Assembly (NCBI RefSeq): GCF_027595985.1
Contig: NC_073305.1
Span: forward strand, 110,915,035 to 110,979,034
Source: Sorex araneus
Lineage: Eukaryota > Chordata > Mammalia > Eulipotyphla > Soricidae
Direction: 5' to 3'
Length of the DNA: 64,000 nucleotides
In this document: in pieces, positions 11,935 through 23,834 of the stretch
Layout of the letters: the number at the start of each line of letters is the position of its first letter
How positions within the stretch are numbered: the first letter of the stretch is position 1
The notes under the pieces: generated by a model
Databases searched by the model: none
Told to the model about the DNA's origin: nothing
Seen by the model: the letters and a program-made list of their open reading frames with translations, nothing else
Program-made: the position numbers and the translations under genes

Positions 11935-12546
11935 CTGAAAAGGAAGCATGTTTGGTAGCCGGAGTGGCATAAATACCAGAGAGGTGCTGGTATTTATGTC
12001 TCTACTATAGCTGTCACTACCCTTGAGAATTTCAAGTCCATTAGAAAGTGTGATTTATGTGCTTGAACCCTGGATTCTTTGAGTTTGGCAGATGGTGGAG
12101 AAACACTTAGATGAAGCAGCAGCCAGCCTTGGCCACACAGCATCCTCATCCCTGCCAGGTTTTGTTATTTATTCGTCTTTTGTAAGCATATTTCTTGAGG
12201 AGATAAAACCTTGTTTCTTTATAAAAGAATACTCAAGTATTTGCTAGGGATAAACAAAGAGTCCTAAATATAGTAAGAAACAGTCCATTTTTGTTTGATA
12301 AATATTTCTTGAAAATAAACTTTGAAACATTATTTTATAACCAGGTGCTCACCAGAATTAATTTTAAGCAAAGATTTAAGCATTTATAACATAATAAGTT
12401 CATGTCTAACCTAGATATGGTCTAAGCAGAAGAATAAATTTTAAAAATATTATTTGACTGTATTTTGTAGGAGTATTTATTAATCTCTAGTTTTCCAAAG
12501 GCCTTTGAAGTGTCAGTTACAATTTTTGTTGCTAACTGTCACTCAC
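11935..12546 (-). other. SNAP91 intron O-P
   Basis: 612 nt, no interspersed repeat. The only structure seen is the stem-loop at 11968-11998 near the acceptor. Confidence 0.9.
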
Positions 12547-12630
12547 CATTCCAAATCCTGTTCCAGGTTGTCCAACAGATTGGGCCGTGGCAACGGGAGG
12601 GCCTGAGCTTGTTGGAGGTACAGCTCCTTG
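12547..12630 (-). CDS. SNAP91: SNAP91 coding exon O
   Basis: 84 nt, phase 0-0, between 'attgtag' and 'gtgagt'. It encodes QGAVPPTSSGPPVATAQSVG, QPGTGFGM. Skipping would keep the frame. Confidence 0.97.
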
Positions 12631-13236
12631 CTACAATACAAATAAGTGGACACAACCCACAACGCACACACATACATACAACAACAAATAAAAGATATAA
12701 TTTTTTAAATATAATTAAATTTTTTAAGTGCATATGCCTTCAGTAAGTGGAGATATGTATAGAAGCCTTAGATGTCTCTAGCACCATGCCAGTAATATAA
12801 ACAAGATTACTAAATTAATGTTCACTACTAATATTTACTGTAATCTTGCAGCTAACACACAAAGTTGGGATTCCTCTTTACTTTTTCATTATACCTAGTC
12901 TCACTTGTTTATAAGTCAGTCTTCTCTAATTTTGTCTTTCTCTAGCATTAGAGTCTGATAGGATGAGGTTAGACATTTGAAGAACATACTTTAATTAACA
13001 TTTTTAATGTTTGGTTTCTATTCTCCTCATTTTATACTATTCTTTTCTGTGTCATGTCATATTCTTTTTCTGATATCACCTTCTCATCATCTAAATATGG
13101 TAACATAATATTGTTAGTAATAATATTGTTAATGATATTATTATTTTACATCTCTACTGTTATTATTATTACTACTTTATACTTCTGGAAGACACATCAT
13201 CATAAAGGGATATCTATGTGTATATACACATATATA

Positions 13237-13500
13237 TGCCTCTTGGAGAGCCTGGCAAGCTATCGAGAGTATCCCGCCTACAAAGAAGTGCCTCGTAAGT
13301 TCCCTGTGGTGTATTTGGTATGCCAAAAACAGTAACAATAACAGGTCTCATTCCCCGGACCCTGAAAAGAGCCTCCAATTGCTGGGAAAAACGAGTAAGG
13401 AGAGGCTGCTAAAATCTCAGGGCTGGGATGAATGGGGACGTTACTGGCACCTGCTTGAGTAAATTGATGAACAATGGGATGATAGTGATACAGTGATACA
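13237..13500 (+). repeat. SINE, type B variant without tRNA head and with an internal insert
   Basis: Begins 'gcctcttggagagcctgg'. An extra segment of about 80 nt ('tccaattgctggg' to 'gctgctaaaatctcag') replaces the usual 'cacaatg'. It shares its start and insert with 15262-15530. Confidence 0.88.
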
Positions 13501-13828
13501 TTATACTTGACTGTGGTACAAGGATCAAAATTAATTCTAAGTTTTAGGAAACATTTGGGTATAGGCCAGACAGTTTCAATACTAGAATAAAATAACCTCA
13601 TATTTCCCTTACATTTTTGATTAATCCTACTGGAAGTCTTTAAATTTAACTTAACCATTATGGCAAAATATTAATTTTTAAAAATACCAGAGTAATGTCA
13701 GCAAAAGCAGTATAGTAAGGCATCTCAAAGATCCTCAACATCCATGAAAGTAATGGAAAAACAAGAATAAATGGTCAGAACCAACTCCTTTCATACTCTG
13801 AACTCTAATTAAAGGTTTGTAGCAACAT

Positions 13829-14001
13829 AGGGCCGAAGAGATATTAAAGCAGGTAAGGTGCTCATCTGCTGTATTTGCACACAGATGAGTTGGATTTGAT
13901 CCCCAACACCCATATGATCTTTCGGCTCACCAGGAGAGATAGATCCGGGAGCTCAGAGATAGGAGTCAGTCCTGAGCACAGCCAGATATGGCTGCCCCCC
14001 A
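13829..14001 (+). repeat. tRNA-derived SINE, type A, old
   Basis: 'gggccgaagagatat', 'tttgatccccaacaccc', 'gagcacagccagatatgg'. Strongly diverged. Confidence 0.7.
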
Positions 14002-14149
14002 TAAAAACTTTATAGCAACTTATATAAAAGTACTCATTCAAGACAATAGGCTAAATTTTAATTGGTTTTGTGACATTTTAACTTATCGAGTTCCTTCCAC
14101 TGTTCTCTATGTCCACTGTAGTCTTTAAATAGTCTTTAAAATACATTCT

Positions 14150-14320
14150 TTGGCGGTAAAGAGAGTACAGTGGGCAGGATAGGACGCTTGATTGTACCCA
14201 ACTGACCTGAGTTTTATCCCCTCACTACGTATGGTCTTCTGAGCCCTGCCAGAGTGATCTCTGAGTGCAGAGCCAGGAGTAAGCCCTGAACACTGCCAGG
14301 TGTAGCTCAAACCACACTTC
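14150..14320 (+). repeat. tRNA-derived SINE, type A, old
   Basis: 'gagagtacagtgggcagg', 'gagtgcagagccaggagt', 'actgccaggtgtag'. Confidence 0.78.
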
Positions 14321-15261
14321 TCCACTCTTCACCCCGAAAAAGAAAATATATTCTCAGTAATAATTAGAGGAGACAAAATATACTGAATCATTTATTTTGT
14401 CTGAAATGAGTAGCTCTCTAGAAATGCTGAACAGGAAACCTTTCCGCTGTCTCGTCAAACTGGAAATGCATCTTGCCAAAATAAGAATGCACTTCAATGT
14501 TGTTACCTGAAGCCATGTGCAGAAGAGATTTACAGGCAAGTGCCTATTGAAGGTAACAGGTAACAGAGCACAAAGTAGACTAAACAAAGAGCTTGGGAAG
14601 AAAGGCAACAGAATGCGTGCTTTGGGGATTAGGGTTTGAAAAGTGTTTGAAAAAGCTCAGATCATACTCTGGGGAATTTAGAAGGTCAGACACATGCCCA
14701 GGGCTATGTGCTTGCTCAGGAAATGCATGAAAAACTTTCAAGTAGGTTTGGACATTTTGTGAAAACAGCAAGTAATGAATTGCTAAGCCAGAGTTATCAA
14801 CTGCCTGGTTGAGTTTGAAGCATCTGTCAACAAACAGAACTCTGAAAAAAACTGGAAGTTATTTCTGGTTCTAGGAGTTTAAAAAAGAAATGTCTAATCA
14901 TTAACTGACTGTTGAGGTAAAGGAACTGAGACAACAGTGGTCACACATGAAAAAAACCACAAACCAAATCAATTAGTTCTCAACAAAAAGCAACCAAACA
15001 GCAACTTTATAAAACAGTAACTTCAAATATTTGGTTAGGGATAGAATCTTATCATGTTAAAATATTCAAAGTGTTCATGTTTCTGAAAAAATGAGGCATG
15101 AAAGAAACAAGTATATATAGCCATATGCGGAATCAACTTCCTTCAAATACCTTATGTAGAATTATCATATTGTTCTCCTTATTATTATCAACTCTATTAA
15201 TATTATATGCAGAGTCACTCCTTACACCAAATACCTAAACTTACATTTTTAACAAATATAT

Positions 15262-15530
15262 ATGCCTCTTGGAGGGCCCGGCAAGCTACTGAGAGTATCC
15301 TGCCCACATGGCAGAGCCTGGCAAGCTCCCCGTGCCCTATTTGATATGCCAAAAAAAGTAACAATAACAGGTCTCATTCCCCTGACCCTGTAAGAAGTCT
15401 CCAATTGCTGGGTAAGATGAGTAAGGCAAGGCTGCTAAAATCTCAGAGCTGGGAATGAATGGAGATGTTACTGTAGCCCGAGTGAGTAAATCTATGAACA
15501 ATGGGATGACAGTGACACAGTGATACACTG
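15262..15530 (+). repeat. SINE, type B variant without tRNA head and with an internal insert
   Basis: Same headless start and internal insert as 13237-13500, including the 'atatatatgcctcttggag' boundary. Confidence 0.88.
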
Positions 15531-15789
15531 ATGCATTTTAAGAACCTAAAAAAACCCAAAATCCTAAATACAAGAAAGGAGCAGAATGTAATTAAAAAAC
15601 AATTAGAGTAGAAATAAATGAAATAGAAAATAGAAAAGGAAAATAGGCAATAGAAGAAAACAAAAGTTGGTGTTATGAAAAGATGAATAAAATAAACTTT
15701 CAGTAGACAAGCCAAGAAAAAAAGGGAGAAATAATCAAAATCAGAAAAGAAAGTGGGGGCATTCCTAATAACATTATAGAAATAGAAAA

Positions 15790-16031
15790 GATGACTGCAT
15801 GTAGTAATACAAAAGGTAAAGCATATTTGTAAACATACAATTCTAAAATTTCCTCTTATTTCATATTAGTCTTAAGAATCACCTTTTACTATTAACTGGT
15901 TTTATGGAAAGAGCAAACACAGCAAGCTTGAGAAAACTCTTCAGAAAGATCCTCTGTGACTGGCATGTGGGAACCTGGCTAATAAACTCACTGAAATAAA
16001 GCTTTCATGATAATAATGGTGGGTTACTAAG
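15790..16031. repeat. Segment duplicated at 22313-22569
   Basis: Shared runs include 'acaaaaggtaaag', 'tttcatattag', 'gagaaaact', 'cctctgtg' and 'aacctggct'. Not a SINE or L1 type that I recognise. Confidence 0.85.
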
Positions 16032-17946
16032 CCCAAACTGGAAATATGCTAAAATATCTTATAGTGAGATAAAATGGTAAAATTTCTAGAAATAATAGAA
16101 ACTGTCAAAACTATCAAAACTGACTCAAGAAGAGAAAAATCTAAACAGATGTATAAGTATAAATAAAACAAACACCCATTACCATAAATCCCAGACAGAG
16201 AAGGCTTTACTAGCTAATTTAATTAAAAATTAAATTAGATTTATAAAAAAATATTATCAATGTTTTACAATTTCTCTCCCCAAGAAAAAATAAAAGGAGG
16301 GAGGATGCATCCTAACAATTTCTTAATGCTCTGATATCAAAAACATCAAGAGGAATCCACTATTAGTATATTTTATAAATACCAATGCACTAACTTTGAG
16401 CAAAAACACCAGAATATCAAATCCTGTAGCATATTAAAAGAAGTATGTACCATAATTAGGTGATATTTGTCCCAGAAATATAAGGTTGTTTTATGGGTAA
16501 ATGGATTTTATAGCATTCTGCAAAGCAGAATTTCAAGTATTACTAAATTTTATTACTAAAATTTAAATTTTATTACTAAATATTACTAAATTTCAAGTAC
16601 TTTTCAGGTTAGGGATAAATAATCCTAGAGATACAAGATTCTTGATGCCATGATGGTAGGGCCTACCAAACAGACATATTTAAGAGACTCAAATTCTGTT
16701 AAGGCTTTATGCCTAATTTGGTTGTGTGACCGAAAAAGTTAAATAGCTGCACCTCCAAACAGCAAGAAATTTTAGAAACAAGACTTTGATATTTCTGAAG
16801 CTCATGTTTCTGCTGACTTTAGTTTTCTGGAATATTCTTAGAAAAAGAAACAAAGTATATTTTAAGGCATGGGAAAATGTGAGAGATTTTATGAGAGAAT
16901 TGGGTGGAGGAAAGATATTAAGAGAGACAGATTTTTAGAATGATTTAAAAAGTTGAAGCAAAACCAGAGCTTTGTTAAAGAGAAAGTAAAGAATTTGTAG
17001 CAAATTTATTTAGACTATAAGACTAAGTGAGAGTTATTGAAGAAAAAATGGCTTGGCATACCACTATCTTTTACTATGACCTAAATTATTAAGTACATAA
17101 ACAGCAGGAATAGAACTACTGGTGGGTCTCTAATGAATTATTTATATTGTTTTAATTTTTCTTTTTACAGATGCTTCTCTAGACATTTGTTGTGAAAACC
17201 AACTTTCTGGAATTTCATCATTGATAATTAAAAAACGTTTTGTTTAAGAAACAAAAATGAGTTAGGATTAAGATGCATTATAACCTCAATCTTAGTCTCA
17301 TAATACCTGCCAATCCTATAACTAGCTGCCTTGCTTGTCCTAATGAAGCAACATGGTTGTTAAATATTTGATGAATTCTTAATTTTGTAGAGTTGATCTC
17401 AGGATGGGTGATAGCCAAGGGAAGTCTAACTTGATACCATCTTTAAAGAGCTTCTCTCTTCTTTTTCCTCTGGGTTGATGGAACTCATTATTTAGGAAAC
17501 TTCTTTACATAAGACCTGGGCACCCACTGTTTTGGTGGTAAAATTCACATCAATCTGGGTTGTGCCTATTCTGAGAACTCTCTTCTCTTCCTCTTTGCTC
17601 TCGATTATTTTTGTTGCTGTTTCTGGTGTGTGTGTTTTTTTAAAAAACCTACAATTGATCTTCCAGATACCAGTTATCCTACTTCCCTTTTCTCTATTCT
17701 CTTTTCCTTAGTCTCTGCTATCAAAGTGGAAGTTCTGAAACTGAACTGTTAAAAAAAATAAGTAAATGCTTTATCCTGCTAAGGGCAATACCATTAAAAC
17801 ACAACCCCCTCAGATCATCACGTAAGTCCTAACTCCATAAAAGAAAACAGGCAAGTCAATTCCTTTAATTTGGCAATGATAACATGAGATTTCATGTTAA
17901 TATGTTATATTAATAGACTATAATTTTTTAAAAAGTTTTCTATTGT

Positions 17947-18341
17947 GATCTCGGTGGCGCGGGACGAGGGGGGAAAAAATAGAAAAGTTATGTAACAAAC
18001 AGCGGGACTTAATATCTCTACATTCTCAGCAATGGAGAGCCATCAAATGCTTCCTTGACGGTGGAACTGTCTTCTCTTTTTTGGGGGGAAACCCTAGCAA
18101 CAATAGTGAATTATGTGTTGAAACATGGACTGTAACCAAGATAAAGCGTAAACGAAGTGAAACTTATCACTTACAAGGGCGGGGACTGGGGGGGTGGGAG
18201 GGGGCGGGAGGTATAATGGGGTGGTTGGTGATGGAATATGGGCACGGGTGAAGGGAAGGGTGTTTGAGTACTGTATAACTGACATAATCATGAGAACTTT
18301 GTAACCCTCCACATGGTGATTCAATAAAATTTAAATTAAAA
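17947..18341 (+). mobile_element. 5'-truncated L1 3' end, young
   Basis: 395 bp ending in AATAAA and an A-run, with a perfect 17-bp duplication AAAAAGTTTTCTATTGT at 17930-17946 and 18342-18358. It carries a G-rich tract (18177-18216), as mammalian L1 3' UTRs do. Its last 150 nt resemble the ends at 24228-24445 and 60870-61059, so a shared L1 source is inferred. Confidence 0.75.
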
Positions 18342-18813
18342 AAAAAGTTTTCTATTGTTTTCAGGGATTCTACTTACATTAATTTATTTAATCTCTCTCC
18401 TGGTACCTTAAACAAGACAGTGGATATAAGGAGGTTTTTCAAGGTAAGAAAGGAGGAAGGGCTCCAGGCGCAGAAAGGTACGTGCTTAGAATCTCAGAAT
18501 ATGGACACTCAGACAGGTAATTCTTGGTGGGAGGTGAGGCGGGGGAGGTAAGCAGGGATGTTAGCAATTCTCCCTTTCACATTCAAATGAATTATTGTTT
18601 GAATAATTTGAATATTTGCATAGTCATCCTAGGCATAGGTCAGTTTTAAAGGGATTCATATTTTTCTACTAAATATCTTTTGTAAGATTTAAAATGGAAC
18701 CTTTATATCTAATTATAAAAATAGCCCTTGAGCTTTGTTTTTAAGAAATGCAAAGAAAGATTTAAATAGATAAATTCTTAAATAAGTAATTTTCTAATTG
18801 TTATGTAACAGAA

Positions 18814-18884
18814 CTCCTCCTCCTCCTCCTCCTCCTCCTCCTCCTCCTCCTCCTCCTCCTCCTCCTCCTCCTCCTCCTCGTCCT
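18814..18884 (+). repeat. (CTC)n trinucleotide microsatellite
   Basis: About 23 almost pure CTC/TCC units abutting a SINE tail. It translates as poly-Pro in one frame; not a gene. Confidence 0.97.
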
Positions 18885-18888
18885 AAAT

Positions 18889-19056
18889 TTTCCTTTTTGG
18901 CTACACCAGCAGTGGCTGGGGCGTCCTCCTGTTCTGCACTGAGCAGTCATTCCTGGCTGGGCTCTGGGGACCATATCGGGTGCAGAGGATCAAACTCAGG
19001 TCAGCTGCATGCGAGACAAGTGCCCTACCTGCTGAACTATCTCTTCAGCCCCTAGA
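18889..19056 (-). repeat. tRNA-derived SINE, type A, with microsatellite tail
   Basis: Reverse type A, diverged; head end 'ctcttcagcccc'. The (CTC)n tract lies where its A-tail would be. Confidence 0.85.
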
Positions 19057-19211
19057 ATCACTTTTTAAAATAAAATTCTTTCAGACTTTAAACTCACCAA
19101 AGGCAGAGAATATTAGTAAAAAAAATTATTACTCTTACTAACACCATAGTAAGAGGAGACTGCATAACATAGGTTTTGAGAATCCTAATCTGAGCACAAA
19201 ATGTATTTTTT

Positions 19212-19382
19212 GGGGCTGGAGCGATGACACAGCGGGTAGGGCGTTTGCCTTGCACGAGGCCAACCGGGGTTCAAGTCCCAGCATCCTATATGGTCCCCTG
19301 AGCACCGCCAGGAGTAATTCCTGAGTGCAGAGCCAGGAGTAACCCCTGTGCAACACCGGGTGTGACCCCAAAAAAGCAAAAA
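19212..19382 (+). repeat. tRNA-derived SINE, type A, young
   Basis: Duplication AAAATGTATTTTTT at 19198-19211 and 19383-19396. Confidence 0.95.
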
Positions 19383-19550
19383 AAAATGTATTTTTTTAAG
19401 TGGAAACTATAGGATAAGTTAAATTTATATGATCAGCAAAGTTTTGGGTTCAAAAGTCCTTTTCAGATTGACTTGAACTTTTATTTATAAAAGAGAAAAT
19501 TTTATATATAAAATACTACTGTTTATAAAATTATTTAAAAGAAAGAGTTT

Positions 19551-19726
19551 TTTATTTTTGCTTTTTTGGATCTCATCCGGAGATACTCAGGGATTACTTC
19601 TGGCTCTGCACTCAAGAATCACTTCTGGCGGTGCTTGGGGGACCACATGGGATGCCGGGGATCAAACCCAGGTTGGCCTCACGTGTATGCCAAACACTCT
19701 ACCTGTTGTACGATCACTCCAGCCCC
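19551..19726 (-). repeat. tRNA-derived SINE, type A
   Basis: Reverse type A; flanked by imperfect 'aagaaagagt' copies. Confidence 0.9.
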
Positions 19727-19854
19727 AAGAAAGAGTGTTTTAAACCAACATTCAATAAGTTAATTTCCAGAACACATATTCTTTTTCTTCTTAATTGTGC
19801 CACACTCTGTGATGTTCAGGGGACCAAGTGGAAATAGAGATAAAACTCTGGACC

Positions 19855-20020
19855 TGGGGCTAGAGAGAGAGTACAGGGGGAAGGACACATGCTTTGCTCA
19901 TGGCCAACCCGGGTTCAATCCCTGGCACCTCCCCAGAGCTTTCCGGCAGCAATTGCTAAGACCAGAGTCAGGAGTAATCCCTGAGCATCACTGGGCATGG
20001 CCCCAAAATATAAAAACAAA
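19855..20020 (+). repeat. tRNA-derived SINE, type A, old
   Basis: 'ctggggctagagagagagta', 'cccgggttcaatccctgg', 'ctgagcatcactgggcatgg'. Confidence 0.8.
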
Positions 20021-20789
20021 CAAGCCCCCTCTGGGTTTTGTACATGTTGAGCATGTACTCCAACACTTGAGATCCCTCCCTAGGGTTACTAGAATGCAAT
20101 AATTTTTAATTAAGTATTTCTAAAATTGTGCATACTACTTATGTTAATTCACTCCCATGCATATTTATCTGGCTGTGATTGGGGGGTATTGGTGGGAATT
20201 AAGGCAACAACAAGGAAAAGGCATCAAGATGGTCTTAGAAATGAGTGTTATTTTTAGCAGGTGAAGGTGACAAGCAGAAGCAAAAAATTAAAAAAGGAAG
20301 CTTGGAAAATAATAGCTTAGTTTTTCTAATATGGGTCATACACAAGAAAACCATAAATTTTATTACTCTAGAAATGTACTTTTTGAAGTGTTAAATTCAC
20401 AAAATAATAGTCTATTTCCAGTGATATATATATATATTTCAGAGTGATTTTTTGGTATTAACAAATTAATGAGTTTGATACGTAAAAATGAAACCTACTC
20501 AATTATTATAGAAAAGATGGTGTTAGTAGCTTTGAGTTTTTTAATGGTGAGCAGAACCAAGAGGGGTTTAAATTGAAAGTTCACTTACACAATAGAAAAC
20601 TGCCCAATCTTTCTGGTAAGAAAAAAAACTTTCATTACTTATTTAGACAATCAGGGAATCTGGGCAAGAGAGGTGATAAAATACATATATGATAATGAAT
20701 GACAGTAAACATTTCTGAAAAAAATCATTTTCATCGTTGTGCAAATACAGAACTCATCATAGCTGTAGATGCAGAAAGGCCACTTTTAT

Positions 20790-20972
20790 TTATTTATATT
20801 TTTTGCTTTTTGGGGCACACCGAAGATGCACAGGGGTTATTCCTGGCTCATGTACTCAGGAATTACTCCTGGCGGTGCTCGGGCAACCATATGGGATGTT
20901 GGATATTGAACCCAGGTCAGCTGCGTGCGTGCAAGGCAAATGCCCTACCCGCTACGCTATCACTCCAGCCCC
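20790..20972 (-). repeat. tRNA-derived SINE, type A
   Basis: Reverse type A with an 'ggctcatgtactcag' variant body and end 'atcactccagcccc'. Confidence 0.92.
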
Positions 20973-21189
20973 AGGAAATGCCACTAGTAAATGATTAAAA
21001 ATAGATTATAATCTTGATTAATGGTAAAGCCAATGAAATTTGCATTTGGGTAACTATTTCTTCTATGTGGATAAAGAAACACAATGTCAGTAGCAAAATG
21101 AAGCACGACCCAGCCTGCTGTACACAGTAAGGAATTGGCAAAGGATGCCCCCACTGCCTTGGGGCAGGGCTCCTGGGGCTACTACATAC

Positions 21190-21301
21190 CAAAGGTGCGC
21201 TTGAGGGGACACCCGCAGACCAGGTTGCAGGGGCCACTTTGGGCTGCCAGTTGGCTCCACCAGTCAACTTCTTCTCTCCAGCATTCCACTGAAGATCTCC
21301 C
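21190..21301 (-). CDS. SNAP91: SNAP91 coding exon N
   Basis: 112 nt after 'tggttttag'. The first G completes the Lys codon of exon M, and the exon ends TTG before 'gtatgt'. It encodes GDLQWNAGEKKLTGGANWQP, KVAPATWSAGVPSSAPL. This Trp-rich block is one of the most recognisable AP180 segments. Confidence 0.98.
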
Positions 21302-22155
21302 CTAAAACCAGACAGGCACAATGTACAATAACCATCCTTGCAAAACCTACACTGATCTGGAAACAATGGTGTGTAGTTCCTTGGATACTTCTGTTTGGGG
21401 CTAGAAGCTGTCAGTTTTGAGCTGTGTGGCAGTCAAGAGAATAGATTGAAATTAGAAGGGGCTGATCATGTTATACACAGAGAGCTTAAAAGCCCTTTAA
21501 AAAAATCACTTAAAATTTTGAACCCTGTAACAGGAACTTCCTACCACTTCTAATAGAAAAAATGTGCTGCAAAATTCAACTGAATTCTTCATGGCTATAA
21601 AAGACTCCAAATAAGCAAGATATAAGTACCATCTACTTATATTTTTTATTGAATTTAAGATGCATCTATGAGGTCTATTTCCGAAGATAAGAGGGTTTAA
21701 TAGAAAGCTACACACACCTATACTATGATTGTATCTAAATGACAGTGACTGCAGGACACTATTCTAAAATGCATCCTAACTTGAAAATAAAAGATGCATA
21801 TAAAAGAGGGTCAACTGTTTAGCATTTTTATTATACTTCCTAATAAACGATGCTCCTCCATGAGAGACTTTTTAAAATCAGGACTCTCTGGGAATATTGT
21901 ATAAATCTAACATATTCAAAACACAATTTCCCAATATTTCGAGATCTAACTCAGTGACAATCTTAGAGCCGAAAACAGATTATTTCTTCTCGTTACAATA
22001 GTGGCAGGTATGAAGAGAATAATAGCAAGTCAGAATAAATTAAAACCAATTTTGAAAAGACCTGGCCAATGAATGGTATAATATTCGATAGCCTCAATTT
22101 TGACATTTAGAAATACACTGTCATAAGAAAACCAGATAATTTCAAAACAACTTAC
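21302..22155 (-). other. SNAP91 intron M-N
   Basis: 854 nt without a recognised repeat or exon. Confidence 0.9.
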
Positions 22156-22186
22156 TTTTTGGATGTGGTACCAGAAATTCCAAGAT
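22156..22186 (-). CDS. SNAP91: SNAP91 coding exon M, 31 nt
   Basis: Thirty-one bases after 'ttatccatttatag' and before 'gtaagt'. Together with flanking bases they read NLGISGTTSKK. It enters in phase 1 and leaves in phase 2, so skipping it alone would shift the frame; it is probably constitutive despite its size. The upstream pyrimidine tract is strong. Confidence 0.95.
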
Positions 22187-22312
22187 CTATAAATGGATAA
22201 AAGAAGAAAAAAAATTAAAGATCTATACTCAGCTTATATAGTGTGACATTTAAAAGACAAAAAAATTAAAAATCTATAAAAAAAAATCCCCCCACCTTTT
22301 TTGTGGTCTAGA

Positions 22313-22569
22313 GATGATTACATTTAATTATACAAAAGGTAAAGTATATTTGAAAACATACACACAATTCTAAAATTTTCTTTTATTTCATATTAGACTT
22401 CTGGATTACATTTTAATATCAACTGGTTTCTAGGAAAGAATGAATACAGCAAGTTTGAGAAAACTCCCCTGAAAAATCCTCTGTGGCCAGCATATGGGAA
22501 ACCTGGCTAGTAAACTCACTAAGATAAAACATTCCGTATGACAAGGGTGAATTACCAGGTCAGAACTGG
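22313..22569. repeat. Segment duplicated at 15790-16031
   Basis: Same orientation as its partner, roughly 80-85 percent alike by eye, in the next intron. Confidence 0.85.
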
Positions 22570-22997
22570 ACAAACACATGAATTCTGAAGACAACTGCTT
22601 TCCTCTGTGAGATGGGAATTTTGGTATACATCTTAGGAAGGAAGATGTACAAAAATCCAATTTTAAAAGCACCAACATTCAATAAAAACACTGGTATTGA
22701 GTATCGAGTGGCAAAAAGTCTCAAAACTGTTACATTTTTGTGTGTTTTTCCTCATGAGACTGAGACAAAGGAAAGTGGCATGGGAATTTTTCCAGATTCT
22801 GTGTCTTTTCTACTGATGATTCAGCTATGTATCTTTACTATGCTGCATTTTAACTTCACTGAATTTTAGCTGAAAGATGACTTACTACCATGAATCTTAC
22901 AAATCTACGAACACGTGGTCTTGAAGATTCAACTGCACTATCATCCCAGTAAAACAGAGTTATGTGTCTTTTTAATATTGAGTTGTAAAAGTTATTT

Positions 22998-23170
22998 ACT
23001 CTGAGTCTGAAGAGATCATGCAGCAGGTAAGGCACTTGCTTTGCACACAGATGCCCAGGGTTTAATCACCCGCAGCCAACATGATTCCTTAAACCACTAC
23101 ATAAGTAACCCCTGAGTGCAGAGCCAGACATAAGTCCTGAGCACAGCTTTGGGTGGTTCCCAAACAAACA
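22998..23170 (+). repeat. tRNA-derived SINE, type A, old
   Basis: 'gaagagatcatgcagcagg' head; duplication AAAAGTTATTT on both sides. Confidence 0.85.
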
Positions 23171-23198
23171 AAAAGTTATTTGTTCTAGGCACAAGTAC

Positions 23199-23390
23199 TT
23201 TATTTTATTTTATTTTATTTTTCGCTTTTTGGGTCACAGCTGGCGATGCACAGGGATTACTCCTGGCTCTGAACTCAGGAATTACTCTTGGTGGTGCTCA
23301 GGGGACCACATGGGATGCTGGGATTTGAACCCGGGTCGACCATGTGCAAGGCAAACACCCTACCCACTGTGCTATCACCCCAACCCCCTG
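23199..23390 (-). repeat. tRNA-derived SINE, type A
   Basis: (TTTTA)n tail; duplication GGCACAAGTAC at 23188-23198 and 23391-23401. Confidence 0.93.
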
Positions 23391-23571
23391 GGCACAAGTA
23401 CCTTATCAACTATGCATTTTGCTAATATTTTCCTCCCATCCTGTGAGTTGTTCTTTTTTGCATTTTTGATAGTAAGGAATCCTTAATCTCTATACATTTA
23501 ATACCTTCAGCAAATAGTTATTGAGCCCCTACATATGCCAGGCACTACTGAAAGCACTTGATATATGGTAG

Positions 23572-23807
23572 CACTGTAGCACTGTCGCCTCATTGTTCAT
23601 CGATTTGCTCGAGCGGACACCAGTAGCGTCTCCATTGTGAGACTTGTTACTGTTTCTGGCATATCGAATATGCGACGGGGAGCTTGCCAGGCTCTGCCGA
23701 GTAGGCGGGATACTCTCAGCTTGCCCCTGGAAGGGACAGATGAATCAAACCCCAGTCGGCTGTATGCAAGGCAAACGCCCTACCCGCTGTGCTATGCTCC
23801 AGTCCTG
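23572..23807 (-). repeat. tRNA-derived SINE, type B, full length
   Basis: Duplication GATATATGGTAG at 23560-23571 and 23808-23819. Confidence 0.95.
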
Positions 23808-23834
23808 GATATATGGTAGTGAAGAAAAGAATCT

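Larger units (their letters stand above)
12631..21189 (-). other. SNAP91 intron N-O
   Basis: 8.6 kb with ten SINEs, one young L1 3' end (17947-18341), a (CTC)n tract (18814-18884) and one copy of a duplicated segment (15790-16031). Nothing recognisable between about 16040 and 17920. Confidence 0.9.

Noticed and set aside
11767..11970. Assignment of the gene to PICALM, the ubiquitous paralogue
   Set aside because: The C terminus LNIKDFL, the DLQWNAGEKKLTGG block and the Ala/Thr-rich exon belong to AP180.
13237..15530. CRISPR-like spaced repeats
   Set aside because: The repeated units are SINEs; no regular short repeat-spacer pattern exists anywhere in the window.
17947..18341. Processed pseudogene
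   Set aside because: It has a tail and target duplication but matches the L1 3' ends at 24.2 and 60.9 kb rather than a gene.
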